A DNA stretch of 49,734 bases. It comes from Bacteroidales bacterium. Lineage in GTDB: Bacteria; Bacteroidota; Bacteroidia; Bacteroidales; UBA932. The DNA lies in NCBI GenBank assembly GCA_017471965.1, contig JAFURF010000035.1, positions 1 through 49,734 of the forward strand, in the 5' to 3' direction. The notes under the pieces are model-generated. The model saw only the letters and a program-made list of their open reading frames with translations. It did not search any database and had not been told where the DNA came from. Position 1 is the first letter of the stretch; the number at the start of each line of letters is the position of its first letter. The position numbers and the translations under genes are program-made. Below are positions 7,504 through 16,865 of the stretch, piece after piece.

Positions 7504-9864
7504 CTATTTCTTCTTTGAGTTCCTGCGACGGGCCTGACGCTTTGATTCCTGGATGGCCTTGCGGACCTTTTCCTTGCGCGCGGCCTTGTTGATTCCGACA
7601 GTCACATTGTCGAACGAGCCGTCTTCACCTTTGATGAATGACGTGCCGCGACCATATTCGTAATCTATACGGTCATACACTCGCTCTTCCAGTCCGGTCT
7701 CGATCAGTTCATAATCGAGAAGTTTCTGCTCCAGGTTGGTCTTCTTGACGCGGATGCGCACAGGATCACCGAGGTTATAGACCACCTTCGACCGCTTTCC
7801 CACAAGCCTGTAATGGTCGGCATCAAACTCGAAGAAATCGCTTCTGATGTCCCTGAGAGCCACCATTCCCTCGATCATGGTAGGTTCGATCTCCACATAC
7901 ATTCCCCACTCCGTCAATCCTGAGATGTGACCGCCGAAGGTGTAACCTACCTTGTCTTCCATGAACTCGACAAGTTTGTACTTGATGCTCGCCCTTTCAG
8001 CCTCTGCCGCAACGATCTCACGCTCAGTAGCATATTTGCACATCTTGTCGTAGGTCTCCTTCTTTACCGACTCCCCTCCCGACAGATAGCGCTCCAGAAG
8101 CCTGTGTACAAGCATGTCCGGATAGCGTCTGATAGGCGATGTGAAATGGGTGTAATACTTGAATGCCAGTCCGTAATGACCAAGATTCTCCGTATCATAT
8201 CTTGCCTTGGCCATCGTCCTCAGAGAAAGGAGTTCTATGGCATTGTATTCAGGAGTATCCTTGGCCGCAGCGAAGAGAGAGTTGAGTTCCCTTGAGATTT
8301 CCTTTCCGCTGTTTGTCGGGCCCATCTTATAGCCGAAATTGCCGATGAAGTTGCGCAGGTTCTCGACCTTCTCCTGATTCGGTTCGTCATGGACACGATA
8401 GACGAAGGTCTTTGCCGCCTTACGTCCCTTGGACGGTTCTCCTGCAACGCCCTTGCATCCTGTGGCCACGAATTCCGCAACGCATCTGTTGGCAAGAAGC
8501 ATGAATTCCTCTATGAGCCAGTTGGCTTCCTTCGTCACCTTCTGATACACGTTCACCGGACGTCCCTTCTCATCGACCTCCACCTTCATCTCAGGCCTCT
8601 CGAAACTGATGGCGCCACTTGCAAATCTCTTCTTTCTAAGTTTCGAGGCAAGGGAGTTCAGAACCAGCACGGCATTCTTCACATCTTCGGAGACACCTTC
8701 ATGGACGGCCTTCGGACCGGCCTCGATGATAGCCTGTGCCTCTTCGTACGAGAAACGCTGGTCGGAATATATGACTGTCTTTCCGAACCACTGGCCGGCA
8801 ATCCTTCCCAAAGGAGTGATCTCAAAGACCGCAGAGAAGGTCAGTTTCTCCTCATGAGGGCGGAGAGAGCAGAGTTTGTTGCACAGTTTCTCCGGCAGCA
8901 TAGGCACGGTCCTGTCTACAAGATATACGGATGTCCCTCGACTGCGGGCCTCTTCATCTACAACCGATCCCGGGCGGACATAATGCGTCACATCAGCGAT
9001 ATGGACTCCGACTTCATAATTGCCGTTTTCAAGACAACGAAACGACAGTGCATCATCGAAGTCCTTGGCATCGGCAGGGTCTATAGTGAATGTCAGGACA
9101 TCGCGGAAATCACGACGGTAAGCCCTGTCCTCATCGGTTATATCCTCGGATATCTGGTCGGCAGCATTAGCCACGGCCGACTCGAAGCGGTATGGAAGGG
9201 CATATTCCGCGAGTATCGCATGCATCTCGGTATCATTGTCTCCCGGCTCTCCAAGGACATCTACAATACGTCCGCGAGGATTCATCTCACTGCGAGGCCA
9301 ATCCTCTACAACAGCGGCAACCTTCATCCCGGAACGTGCCTGGAGTTCACGCTTTCCATATCCGTCCTCCCCCGTTTCGAACACGCCGTGAACTGCAAAG
9401 AGGTCATCGGACACCGGCTTGAGATATCCTGTCTCGTCCTTCTGCTCCGCAACCGGGCGGTTTGTCTTATGCCTGCGGAAACGTGACTGGTCGCTTTCGG
9501 TAAACGGTATGGTTATATCGTATGGCATGAAACGGCTCTGCATGAGCACCCATGCCTGATTTCCGACTATATGAAGGATGCCTATGAACGGCTTCGGCGA
9601 CCTCTCCAGAATCGCCACAACCTCTCCTTCACGACGCTGGGTATCGGTCTTAGGTCTGGTAACCGCCACCCTCACAGTATCTCCGTTCAGGGCTCCATGT
9701 GTCTTGGACGCCTTCACGAACACATCATCTTCCTCGCCTTCCACAATGACAAAGATATAGCCTTCCCTTGTCATCTGCACCCTTCCTTCCACCAACGGGA
9801 AAGACTTCTTTTCCTTCTTGCTTCTGTTGCGGCCCTTGCCGCGCGAATTGTTCTTTCTTGCCAT
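7504..9864 (-). CDS. rnr: Ribonuclease R
   Basis: 786 residues from the ATG at 9864 (MARKNNSRGKGRNR); the longer frame to 9897 is AT-rich upstream sequence. RNase R is a processive 3'-5' exoribonuclease degrading structured RNA. Order: basic N-terminal tail, two cold-shock OB domains (about 30-200), the RNB catalytic domain with the metal-binding signature TIDPADAKDFDDALS near 260, the HFTSPIRRYPDMLVHRLL segment near 590, an S1 domain (YTFGGHISGLTEWGMYVEI, near 650-730), and a Lys/Arg-rich tail ending RRRNSKKK. Length is normal for the family. Transcribed alone, convergent with DUF4491. Confidence 0.96.
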   Translation of the reverse strand: MARKNNSRGKGRNRSKKEKKSFPLVEGRVQMTREGYIFVIVEGEEDDVFVKASKTHGALNGDTVRVAVTRPKTDTQRREGEVVAILERSPKPFIGILHIVGNQAWVLMQSRFMPYDITIPFTESDQSRFRRHKTNRPVAEQKDETGYLKPVSDDLFAVHGVFETGEDGYGKRELQARSGMKVAAVVEDWPRSEMNPRGRIVDVLGEPGDNDTEMHAILAEYALPYRFESAVANAADQISEDITDEDRAYRRDFRDVLTFTIDPADAKDFDDALSFRCLENGNYEVGVHIADVTHYVRPGSVVDEEARSRGTSVYLVDRTVPMLPEKLCNKLCSLRPHEEKLTFSAVFEITPLGRIAGQWFGKTVIYSDQRFSYEEAQAIIEAGPKAVHEGVSEDVKNAVLVLNSLASKLRKKRFASGAISFERPEMKVEVDEKGRPVNVYQKVTKEANWLIEEFMLLANRCVAEFVATGCKGVAGEPSKGRKAAKTFVYRVHDEPNQEKVENLRNFIGNFGYKMGPTNSGKEISRELNSLFAAAKDTPEYNAIELLSLRTMAKARYDTENLGHYGLAFKYYTHFTSPIRRYPDMLVHRLLERYLSGGESVKKETYDKMCKYATEREIVAAEAERASIKYKLVEFMEDKVGYTFGGHISGLTEWGMYVEIEPTMIEGMVALRDIRSDFFEFDADHYRLVGKRSKVVYNLGDPVRIRVKKTNLEQKLLDYELIETGLEERVYDRIDYEYGRGTSFIKGEDGSFDNVTVGINKAARKEKVRKAIQESKRQARRRNSKKK

Positions 9865-9928
9865 GTTTTCCAATAAAAAATCAGACAAATTTAACAAATT
9901 TTATTCGATATAAACGGGCGTTTATGAG

Positions 9929-9936
9929 TATCTTTG
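9929..9936 (+). promoter_or_regulatory. -7 box TATCTTTG of the RND efflux operon
   Basis: TATCTTTG ends 24 bp before the ATG at 9961, giving a leader of roughly 20 nt. The region upstream is AT-rich but lacks a clean TTTG at -33. An in-frame TTG at 9934 lies inside the box and is not the start. Confidence 0.6.
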
Positions 9937-9960
9937 CAAAACTTTAACAAACATACGACG

Positions 9961-11079
9961 ATGAGACGAATAACAACAGCAATCCTCACTCTCGGCATCC
10001 TGATTCTTGCTTCCTGCAAGGAAGGAGCCAAGACCACCACAAAAGAACCGAACTACTATGAAACAGTCGAGATCACTCTCGGAACACGCACCCTCACCAC
10101 CGGATATTCGGCAGCGATAAGCGGAGTGCAGACAGTCGAGATCCGTCCGCAGGTCAGCGGCATGATCACCGACATCCTGATCGAGGAAGGAGAGAGCGTC
10201 AAGAAGGATCAGGTGCTCTTCGTGATTGACCAGACCCCATACAAGGCGGCATACGAGATTGCTGTAGCGAATGTAAAGAGCGCAGAGGCAGCCCTTTCCA
10301 CAGCACAACTCATCCTCGAAAGCAACAAGGACCTGTACGAGCAGGATGTCATATCGGAATTCGACCTCATGACGGCACAGAACAACCTCACAGAGGCCGA
10401 AGCACGTCTGGCCCTCTGCAAGGCAGAAGAGGTCAACGCAAGCAACAATCTGTCCTACACCGAAGTACGTTCTCCCGTCAACGGAGTTGCATCAATGATC
10501 CCATACCGTGTCGGAGCCCTCGTCAGCAGCAGCATAAACCAGCCGCTTGTAACAGTGTCGGACGACAGCCGCGTATATGCATATTTTTCAATGGCAGAGA
10601 ACCAGATGCTGGACATGGTGCAGCAGTACGGCTCCCTCAACAACGCCATAAGGCAGATGCCGGAAGTGGAACTGATAATGAGCAACGGGGACAGATACGA
10701 ACACACGGGAAAGATCAACGCAATCAGCGGCACCATCAGCGAGAGCACCGGCGCCGTAAGCCTCAGGGCCGTGTTCAGCAACCGCAACCACCTGCTGCGC
10801 AACGGAGGAAGCGGCACGATCATCATCCCTGTCACCCTCAAGGACTGCATAGTGATCCCCCAGTCTGCGACATATGAACTCCAGGACCGCGTATTCGTAT
10901 ACAAGGTAGTGGACGGAAAGGCATCGTCTACTGAAATCCGCATCGCACCGCAGAACAACGGAAAGGAATACATCGTCGAGGAAGGACTTGAAGTGGGAGA
11001 CATCATCATTGCCGAAGGAGCGGGCCTGATCAAGGAAGGCACGCCTATACGCACCAGAAAAGAGGAGGGACAGGAGTAA
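9961..11079 (+). CDS. RND efflux periplasmic adaptor (membrane fusion protein)
   Basis: 372 residues from the ATG at 9961. The signal peptide ends in a lipobox (ILILASC), so the adaptor is anchored to the inner membrane by lipid. Typical HlyD/AcrA layout: lipoyl half-motif (VEIRPQVSGMITDILIEEGESVKKDQVLFVID) near 55-85, a helical hairpin (about 90-160), the second lipoyl half (YTEVRSPVNGVASMIPYRVGALVS), then beta-barrel and membrane-proximal domains. Its TAA overlaps the ATG of the RND pump by one base, showing translational coupling. It links pump and outer-membrane channel; the substrate is not predictable. Confidence 0.95.
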   Translation: MRRITTAILTLGILILASCKEGAKTTTKEPNYYETVEITLGTRTLTTGYSAAISGVQTVEIRPQVSGMITDILIEEGESVKKDQVLFVIDQTPYKAAYEIAVANVKSAEAALSTAQLILESNKDLYEQDVISEFDLMTAQNNLTEAEARLALCKAEEVNASNNLSYTEVRSPVNGVASMIPYRVGALVSSSINQPLVTVSDDSRVYAYFSMAENQMLDMVQQYGSLNNAIRQMPEVELIMSNGDRYEHTGKINAISGTISESTGAVSLRAVFSNRNHLLRNGGSGTIIIPVTLKDCIVIPQSATYELQDRVFVYKVVDGKASSTEIRIAPQNNGKEYIVEEGLEVGDIIIAEGAGLIKEGTPIRTRKEEGQE

Positions 11080-14000
11080 TGAATATAAAGACATTCATAG
11101 ACCGTCCGATCCTGGCGGGAGTGATCTCCGTGATGATCCTTCTTGTCGGCCTCATCGGACTGAGCCAACTGCCTGTGGAGCAGTTTCCTGAAATCGCACC
11201 TCCGACAGTAAGCGTATCGGCAGCATATGCCGGAGCAAATGCGGAGACCGTCCAGAAGAGCGTGCTCGTACCCCTCGAAGAGGCCATCAACGGCGTAGAG
11301 GACATGATGTACATGGTGTCATCTGCCACCAACAACGGTTCCGCCAGCATCCAGATATATTTCCGCCAGGGAACAGACGGCGACATGGCCATGGTCAACG
11401 TGCAGAACCGTATAGCATCCGCCCAGAGCCTTCTGCCTGCAGAGGTGACCCGAAGCGGAGTGACCGTACGCAAGCGTCAGACGAGCCGCATCAAGACCCT
11501 CGCGGTATATAGTCCGGACAATTCCTTCGACCGCAAGTTCATCACCAACTACCTGAAGATCAACATAGAACCGCGACTTTCGCGTATTGCGGGCGTCGGA
11601 GAGGTCGACGTACGTGGCGGAGACTATTCCCTCCGCATATGGCTTGACCCGGGCAAGATGGCCAAATATAGCCTCATGCCGTCTGACATCTCTGCAGTAT
11701 TGGCAGAGCAGAACCTCGAGGCACCGACCGGAACCCTCGGAGCAGAATCCGAGAACACATTCAGATATGTATTGAAATACCGTGGCCGATATGAGGACGT
11801 CACCGACTACGAGAACATGGTCATCCGTGCCGAAAGCGACGGTACGGTACTGCGCCTGAAGGATGTCGCGAGCATAGAACTCGGCGAGAGGAGTTACGAC
11901 TACGTGGGTCTGGTGAACGGCCATCCGGGCACCACCATCAGCATATCGCAGACCTCGGGATCCAATGCCAACGAAATCATCGAGGCTGTCGACGCCGAGG
12001 TCGAGAAGATCAGCGCCGACCTTCCCAAAGGTCTGGCCATCATAGACCTGATGAGTACCAAGGACTTCCTTGACGCTTCCATAAAGAATGTCATCAAGAC
12101 CCTTCTCGAGGCGATCCTCCTTGTCATCCTCGTCGTGTACATATTCCTTCAGAGCCTCAGGTCAACCATCATTCCTACCATTTCCATCATCGTATCCCTG
12201 GTGGGAACCTTCGCGTTCCTGATGGTGGCGGGATTCAGTCTGAACATGATCACGCTTTTCGCCCTCGTGCTTGTCATCGGTACGGTCGTGGACGACTCCA
12301 TCGTGGTGGTGGAGGCAGTGCAGGCAAAGTTCGACGAAGGATACAAATCCTCATACAAGGCATCGGTGGATGCCATGGGAGGCATATCCACCGCCCTTCT
12401 GGCAACGACATTCGTCTTCATGGCAGTGTTCATCCCCGTGAGTTTCATGGGAGGGACTACGGGTACCTTCTACACTCAGTTCGGACTCACGATGGCCGTG
12501 GCTGTGGGTATCTCCCTCATCAACTCACTGACATTGTCCCCTGCCCTCTGCTCCCTCATCATGACTCCTCACGAGGAAGTGAAGCCAGGCGAAAAGGTCA
12601 GTTTCTCTACAAGGTTCCATAATGCCTTCGACAGCGCATTCCATTCGCTTGTAAACAAATACAAGCACATAGTGCTCTTCATGTTCAAGCGCAGATGGCT
12701 TACGTTTGTACTGCTTGTCATCTCATGCGGAGGACTTGCCTACCTCATGAACACCACAAAGACCGGTCTCGTTCCGAAAGAAGACATGGGATCCATCAAC
12801 ATGGATGTGCGCACACCTCCGGGCACCAACATCGCCGAGACCGACAAGGTCCTCGCCGAAATAGACCGCAGGATCAGGGATATCCCTCAGATCGAGGCAT
12901 ATTCAAGGACCACCGGATGGGGAATGATGTTCGGACAGGGATCGTCTACAGGAAACTTCGTCATCCGTCTGAAGGACTGGGACGAACGTAAAGGGAAGGA
13001 GGACAACATCGACGCGGTGATCGAGGAAATGTACGCCCGCACCGCCGACATCACATCCGCCGACATCATGATATACACCCGAGGAATGATTCCGGGATAC
13101 GGTTCGGGAAGCGGATTCGAACTTTATGTACAGGATCAGAAGGGAGGTAAACTCGAAGACCTGCAGAAGATAACCAATGACTTCATAATCGAACTGAACA
13201 AAAGGCCGGAAGTATCCCGTGCAAAGACATCATTCGACACCAGTTATCCTATGTATCTGGTAGAGGTGGATGCCGTACAGTGCAAACGCAACGGAATTTC
13301 CCCTGGAGACGTCCTCAGTGTCCTTTCCGGATATGTAGGAGGAAGTTATGCGTCCAACATGAACCGTTTCTCGAAACTATACAGGGTCATGCTGCAGGCC
13401 GCTCCAGAATTCCGTCTTGACACGGAATCGCTGCAGAACATGTTCGTGCGCAACTCGCAGGGAGAGATGTCGCCTATCAACCAGTATCTCAAACTCACCA
13501 GGATATATGGTCCTCAGTCCATCTCCCGCTTCAATCTCTTCACAGCCATCTCCATAAACGGGCAGTCTGCCGAGGGCTACAGTTCCGGCCAGACAATCCA
13601 GGCCGTGCGTGAAGTTGCAGAACAGGTACTGCCTGCCGGATATGGATACGAATTCGGAGGAATGTCGAGAGAAGAGGCAAACCAGGGCAACTCGGTGGCA
13701 GTGATCTTCGCCATCTGTGTGATATTCATCTATCTGATTCTGTGCGCATTGTATGAGAGTCTGTTCATTCCTGCGGTCATCATACTTTCAGTGCCGTTCG
13801 GACTGGCGGGAAGTTTCCTTTTCGCGAGGATGTTCGGACTGGAAAACAACATCTATCTGCAGATCGGACTCCTGATGCTCATCGGACTCCTGGCCAAGAC
13901 AGCCATCCTTCTGACGGAATACGCATCCCAGAAGAGAGCAGAGGGCATGACGATAACTCAGGCGGCGATGTCGGCGGCGAAGGCACGACTCAGACCTATC

Positions 14001-14210
14001 CTGATGACATCACTGACAATGATATTCGGTATGCTTCCTCTCATGTTCGCTTCCGGTGTCGGTGCCAACGGAAACATCTCCATCGGAGTGGGAACAGTCG
14101 GAGGAATGCTCATCGGTACCATTGCCCTTCTGGTCATCGTACCTGCACTCTTCATCGTCTTCCAGCACATAGAAGAAAAAGTGATGCCTGAACGCTCAAA
14201 AAGACAATGA
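11079..14210 (+). CDS. RND (HAE1/AcrB-type) efflux pump
   Basis: 1043 residues, full length for the family. The proton-relay residues are present: the Asp pair in TM4 (VIGTVVDDSIVVVEAV) and the Lys in TM10 (GLLAKTAILLTEYA). Other hallmarks are the N-terminal FIDRPILAGVISVMILLVGLIGLSQLP, the SFMGG motif after TM6, and the large periplasmic loops between TM1/TM2 and TM7/TM8. It exports amphiphilic compounds from the inner membrane or periplasm using proton motive force. The gene overlaps its upstream neighbour by one base and its downstream neighbour by four (ATGA). Confidence 0.96.
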   Translation: MNIKTFIDRPILAGVISVMILLVGLIGLSQLPVEQFPEIAPPTVSVSAAYAGANAETVQKSVLVPLEEAINGVEDMMYMVSSATNNGSASIQIYFRQGTDGDMAMVNVQNRIASAQSLLPAEVTRSGVTVRKRQTSRIKTLAVYSPDNSFDRKFITNYLKINIEPRLSRIAGVGEVDVRGGDYSLRIWLDPGKMAKYSLMPSDISAVLAEQNLEAPTGTLGAESENTFRYVLKYRGRYEDVTDYENMVIRAESDGTVLRLKDVASIELGERSYDYVGLVNGHPGTTISISQTSGSNANEIIEAVDAEVEKISADLPKGLAIIDLMSTKDFLDASIKNVIKTLLEAILLVILVVYIFLQSLRSTIIPTISIIVSLVGTFAFLMVAGFSLNMITLFALVLVIGTVVDDSIVVVEAVQAKFDEGYKSSYKASVDAMGGISTALLATTFVFMAVFIPVSFMGGTTGTFYTQFGLTMAVAVGISLINSLTLSPALCSLIMTPHEEVKPGEKVSFSTRFHNAFDSAFHSLVNKYKHIVLFMFKRRWLTFVLLVISCGGLAYLMNTTKTGLVPKEDMGSINMDVRTPPGTNIAETDKVLAEIDRRIRDIPQIEAYSRTTGWGMMFGQGSSTGNFVIRLKDWDERKGKEDNIDAVIEEMYARTADITSADIMIYTRGMIPGYGSGSGFELYVQDQKGGKLEDLQKITNDFIIELNKRPEVSRAKTSFDTSYPMYLVEVDAVQCKRNGISPGDVLSVLSGYVGGSYASNMNRFSKLYRVMLQAAPEFRLDTESLQNMFVRNSQGEMSPINQYLKLTRIYGPQSISRFNLFTAISINGQSAEGYSSGQTIQAVREVAEQVLPAGYGYEFGGMSREEANQGNSVAVIFAICVIFIYLILCALYESLFIPAVIILSVPFGLAGSFLFARMFGLENNIYLQIGLLMLIGLLAKTAILLTEYASQKRAEGMTITQAAMSAAKARLRPILMTSLTMIFGMLPLMFASGVGANGNISIGVGTVGGMLIGTIALLVIVPALFIVFQHIEEKVMPERSKRQ

Positions 14211-15580
14211 TCATGAAAATATTCAAAAATATAATATCTGTGGCGGTCATGCTGGCAGGCCTCAGCAGTTGCGGACTGTACCAGAAATATGAAAGAGAAG
14301 AGATGTGGTTCGTCGACAGCCTCTACAGACGCATGACAGTCCCGACAGACTCCATATCTACTGCATCGATATCATGGGACATGATGTTCACCGACCCTAT
14401 CCTTCAGGAATGGATAGACCACGGACTTGCATACAACTGTGACATGAACATCGCACGACTGAAGGTGGAAGAGGCCGAAGCAGCGCTTCTTTCAGCAAGA
14501 TGGGCCTTGCTCCCGGGCGCAGGGTTCACTGCCCAAGGAGGACTTCCCGGCAGTTTTTCCGCGAACGCTAATGTCAGTTGGGAAGCCGACATATTCGGAA
14601 GTCTGCGCAATTCCAGACGCAAGGCACAGGCAGCATTGGAGCAGAGCAAGGCCTACAAGCACGCAGTCCAGACCCAACTTGTCGCGACCATCGCTAACAG
14701 TTACTACACCCTGCTCATGCTTGACGAGCAACTCGCCATAAGCCAGCGCACCCTCAAGACATGGGAAGAGAACATCAGGACATTGGAAGCACTGAAAAGG
14801 GCCGGAAAGACAAATGAAGCGGCCGTACTTCAGGCCAAGGCCAACAGACTTAATGTCGAGGCATCCGTGCTCACGCTTGAAAAGGAAAGGCTTGCAATGG
14901 AAAACTCTTTCTGCTCCCTTCTCGGTATTGTTCCCATGCAGATAGAGCGAGGCACTCTGGACGAACAGGAGTTTCCTGAAGAACTTTCAGCCGGCGTCCC
15001 TGTAGAACTTCTCAGCAGACGTCCGGATGTGCGGCAGGCTGAGATGAAACTCGCACAGGCATTCTACAGCAGAAATGCAGCGAAAGCGGCCTTCTACCCA
15101 TCGCTGAACCTCGGCGGATCAATCGGCTGGACAACAGGAAACGGAAACATTGTCCTCGACCCGGGCAGCATCATATCCAATCTGATAGCCTCCCTTACAC
15201 AGCCGATATTCGGCAGAGGAGCCAACAAGGCACGTCTCAAGGCAGCACAGGCGCAACTGCACATCGCCTCATATGAATTCAGGCAAAGTCTTCTCGACGC
15301 AGGAGTAGAGGTCAACAATGCCATCACCATGTGGCAGACCGCCAAGAAAAGGGTCGAACTGGACAAGAAGCAGATACTCAACCTTCAGGCCGCTGTCTGG
15401 AACACGCAACTGCTCATGAAGCACGGCAATACCAACTATCTGGAAGTGCTCACGGCACAGAAGAACCTCCTGTCGGCAGAACTCTCGGAGGTCTCGGACA
15501 GACACGATGAGATCCAGAGCATCATCAATCTCTACCGTGCTCTCGGAGGCGGATACGACTCCGAGCCTATTGCAGAATAA
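14207..15580 (+). CDS. TolC/OprM-type outer-membrane efflux lipoprotein
   Basis: 457 residues from an ATG overlapping the RND stop; a second ATG at 14213 is also possible. The N-terminus (VMLAGLSSCG) is a lipoprotein signal. Two repeats of the outer-membrane efflux family are visible: one starting around NCDMNIARLKVEEAEAALLSA, the other after ELLSRRPDVRQAEMKLAQA, the near-invariant NodT/OprM motif (S/R)RPDVRxAE. It forms the trimeric exit duct for the pump encoded just upstream, and is the last gene of a three-gene operon. Confidence 0.94.
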   Translation: MIMKIFKNIISVAVMLAGLSSCGLYQKYEREEMWFVDSLYRRMTVPTDSISTASISWDMMFTDPILQEWIDHGLAYNCDMNIARLKVEEAEAALLSARWALLPGAGFTAQGGLPGSFSANANVSWEADIFGSLRNSRRKAQAALEQSKAYKHAVQTQLVATIANSYYTLLMLDEQLAISQRTLKTWEENIRTLEALKRAGKTNEAAVLQAKANRLNVEASVLTLEKERLAMENSFCSLLGIVPMQIERGTLDEQEFPEELSAGVPVELLSRRPDVRQAEMKLAQAFYSRNAAKAAFYPSLNLGGSIGWTTGNGNIVLDPGSIISNLIASLTQPIFGRGANKARLKAAQAQLHIASYEFRQSLLDAGVEVNNAITMWQTAKKRVELDKKQILNLQAAVWNTQLLMKHGNTNYLEVLTAQKNLLSAELSEVSDRHDEIQSIINLYRALGGGYDSEPIAE

Positions 15581-15599
15581 CGGATTTTTGTTATCTTTG
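15570..15599 (+). promoter_or_regulatory. Promoter of the first small outer-membrane protein
   Basis: TTG at 15570-15572 and TATCTTTG at 15592-15599 are separated by 19 bp, a good match to the Bacteroidota -33/-7 arrangement. The leader to the ATG at 15657 is about 50 nt. The -33 element overlaps the end of the efflux gene. Confidence 0.65.
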
Positions 15600-15656
15600 C
15601 AATATGCACACATGTACTCGGTTGTACTGTGAAACCTTTAACCAAATATTACAATT

Positions 15657-16109
15657 ATGAAAAAGATCGTTCTTATCGCAGCAATGGTACTCGGATTTGC
15701 AGTTGCTGCATCGGCTCAGCCAAGAGCACTCGGTGTACGTGTAGGAAACGGTGGTGAAATCAGTTATCAGCATTCACTTGGAGCAAACTTCCTCGAAGTT
15801 GACGGAGGACTTGGTTTAGGCTTTGACGGCACATTCAACGTCGGAGCAACTGGTATCTACAACTTCATGATTTCTGAATTCGGAGACGGATTCGGTTTCT
15901 ATGCAGGACCTGGTGCAAGTGTCGGACTCGGTCTCGGAGAAGCAAATTACTTTGCTCTTGCAGTTGCAGGTATGGTTGGTATCGAGTATAACTTCAACAT
16001 TCCTCTCCAACTCTCACTAGACTTCAGACAGCATGTAGGTATCGGATTAGGAGGACATGGAGGATGGTATCCATCAAGTATCGGTCTCGGTATCCGCTAC
16101 AGATTCTGA
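15657..16109 (+). CDS. Small outer-membrane beta-barrel protein (tandem paralogue 1)
   Basis: 150 residues with signal peptide MKKIVLIAAMVLGFAVAASAQ. The mature part is Gly-rich with alternating strands and ends in GLGIRYRF, a C-terminal aromatic as in barrels inserted by the Bam machinery. About eight strands fit the length. It shares QPRxxGxRxG after the signal, an AGPG turn and the segment FN(I/F)PLQLSLD(F/I)R with the next gene, so the two are tandem duplicates. Function unknown; possibly an envelope-stress or adhesion barrel. A hairpin terminator follows. Confidence 0.75.
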   Translation: MKKIVLIAAMVLGFAVAASAQPRALGVRVGNGGEISYQHSLGANFLEVDGGLGLGFDGTFNVGATGIYNFMISEFGDGFGFYAGPGASVGLGLGEANYFALAVAGMVGIEYNFNIPLQLSLDFRQHVGIGLGGHGGWYPSSIGLGIRYRF

Positions 16110-16130
16110 TAAGGAACATACGGAACACAA

Positions 16131-16165
16131 AAATCGGCGGCCACTATGGTGACCGTCGATTTTTT
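16131..16165 (+). terminator. Intrinsic terminator after paralogue 1
   Basis: A 13-bp stem (AATCGGCGGCCAC against GTGACCGTCGATT, one GU pair and one mismatch) is followed by a T run. It ends just before the next promoter box, so the two barrels are separate transcription units. Confidence 0.7.
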
Positions 16166-16168
16166 ATG

Positions 16169-16176
16169 TATCTTTG
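16169..16176 (+). promoter_or_regulatory. -7 box TATCTTTG of the second small barrel gene
   Basis: TATCTTTG lies 24 bp before the ATG at 16201, immediately after the upstream terminator hairpin. Confidence 0.55.
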
Positions 16177-16200
16177 ACATCGGATATAAAACAACAAGCA

Positions 16201-16779
16201 ATGAAAAGAATCATCTTAACCATTTCCATCATTCTATCTGCCGTCACGATAGTTTCGGCACAGCCAAGGTCTGCAGGTATCCGCATGGGAGCCACAGGTC
16301 TTGACGCCACCTACCAGCACAGCATGAACAGCGACCAGTTCATTGAAGGCAATCTGGGGCTTGATTTCGGATATAACGTAAACGGGAAGGCCGGATTCAG
16401 GGCCACAGCGACATATAACTTCATATGGGCCCGTCCGGCATGGACAGAACAAGGTTCCTGGGCACTTTACGCCGGTCCCGGCATTACACTCGGCGGGGTC
16501 AACGACATGGCTGTATATAAATTCGGGAAGGAAAGACTCGGATATCTGGACGGAGGCTTCATGATCGCTCTTGCGGCACAGGTCGGACTTGAATACAACT
16601 TCGATTTCCCTCTGCAACTTTCCCTTGACATCAGACCGTGCTTCGGACTTCATGTGAACGACGGCAGATATTACAGTGTAATCGATCAGGAAAACAAGAG
16701 TTACGGCAGTACAGTAGGATTCTACGACAACGGCCTTCTCGGCTTCGCCCCTACCCTCTCCGTACGATATAGATTCTGA
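16201..16779 (+). CDS. Small outer-membrane beta-barrel protein (tandem paralogue 2)
   Basis: 192 residues from the ATG at 16201; an in-frame TTG at 16174 lies in the promoter box. Signal peptide MKRIILTISIILSAVTIVSAQ, then strands with the same landmarks as its upstream paralogue (QPRSAGIRMG, YAGPGITLGG, FDFPLQLSLDIR) and a terminal VRYRF. It is about 40 residues longer, mainly from extra loop sequence near residues 95-110 and 155-175. Convergent with the hybrid two-component regulator and separated from it by a strong palindrome. Specific function unknown. Confidence 0.75.
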   Translation: MKRIILTISIILSAVTIVSAQPRSAGIRMGATGLDATYQHSMNSDQFIEGNLGLDFGYNVNGKAGFRATATYNFIWARPAWTEQGSWALYAGPGITLGGVNDMAVYKFGKERLGYLDGGFMIALAAQVGLEYNFDFPLQLSLDIRPCFGLHVNDGRYYSVIDQENKSYGSTVGFYDNGLLGFAPTLSVRYRF

Positions 16780-16787
16780 TTACGGAC

Positions 16788-16856
16788 AAAACGATACAGT
16801 CCTTTCGGGAAACATTTCTCCTAAATTCCTGTTTCCCGAAAGGACTGTATTGTTTT
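16788..16856. terminator. Bidirectional terminator, 26-bp stem
   Basis: Arms 16788-16813 and 16831-16856 are complementary at 25 of 26 positions (the exception is a GU pair), with a 17-nt loop. A runs on the left and T runs on the right serve both the plus-strand barrel gene and the minus-strand regulator ending at 16866. Confidence 0.85.
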
Positions 16857-16865
16857 TGAGACCGG

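Noticed and set aside
8389-9486. 365-residue open frame antisense to rnr
   Set aside because: Shadow of a strongly supported ribonuclease R gene; no start context or recognisable domain.
10455-11168. 237-residue open frame antisense to the RND adaptor
   Set aside because: Overlaps a complete adaptor gene with intact motifs; no independent evidence.
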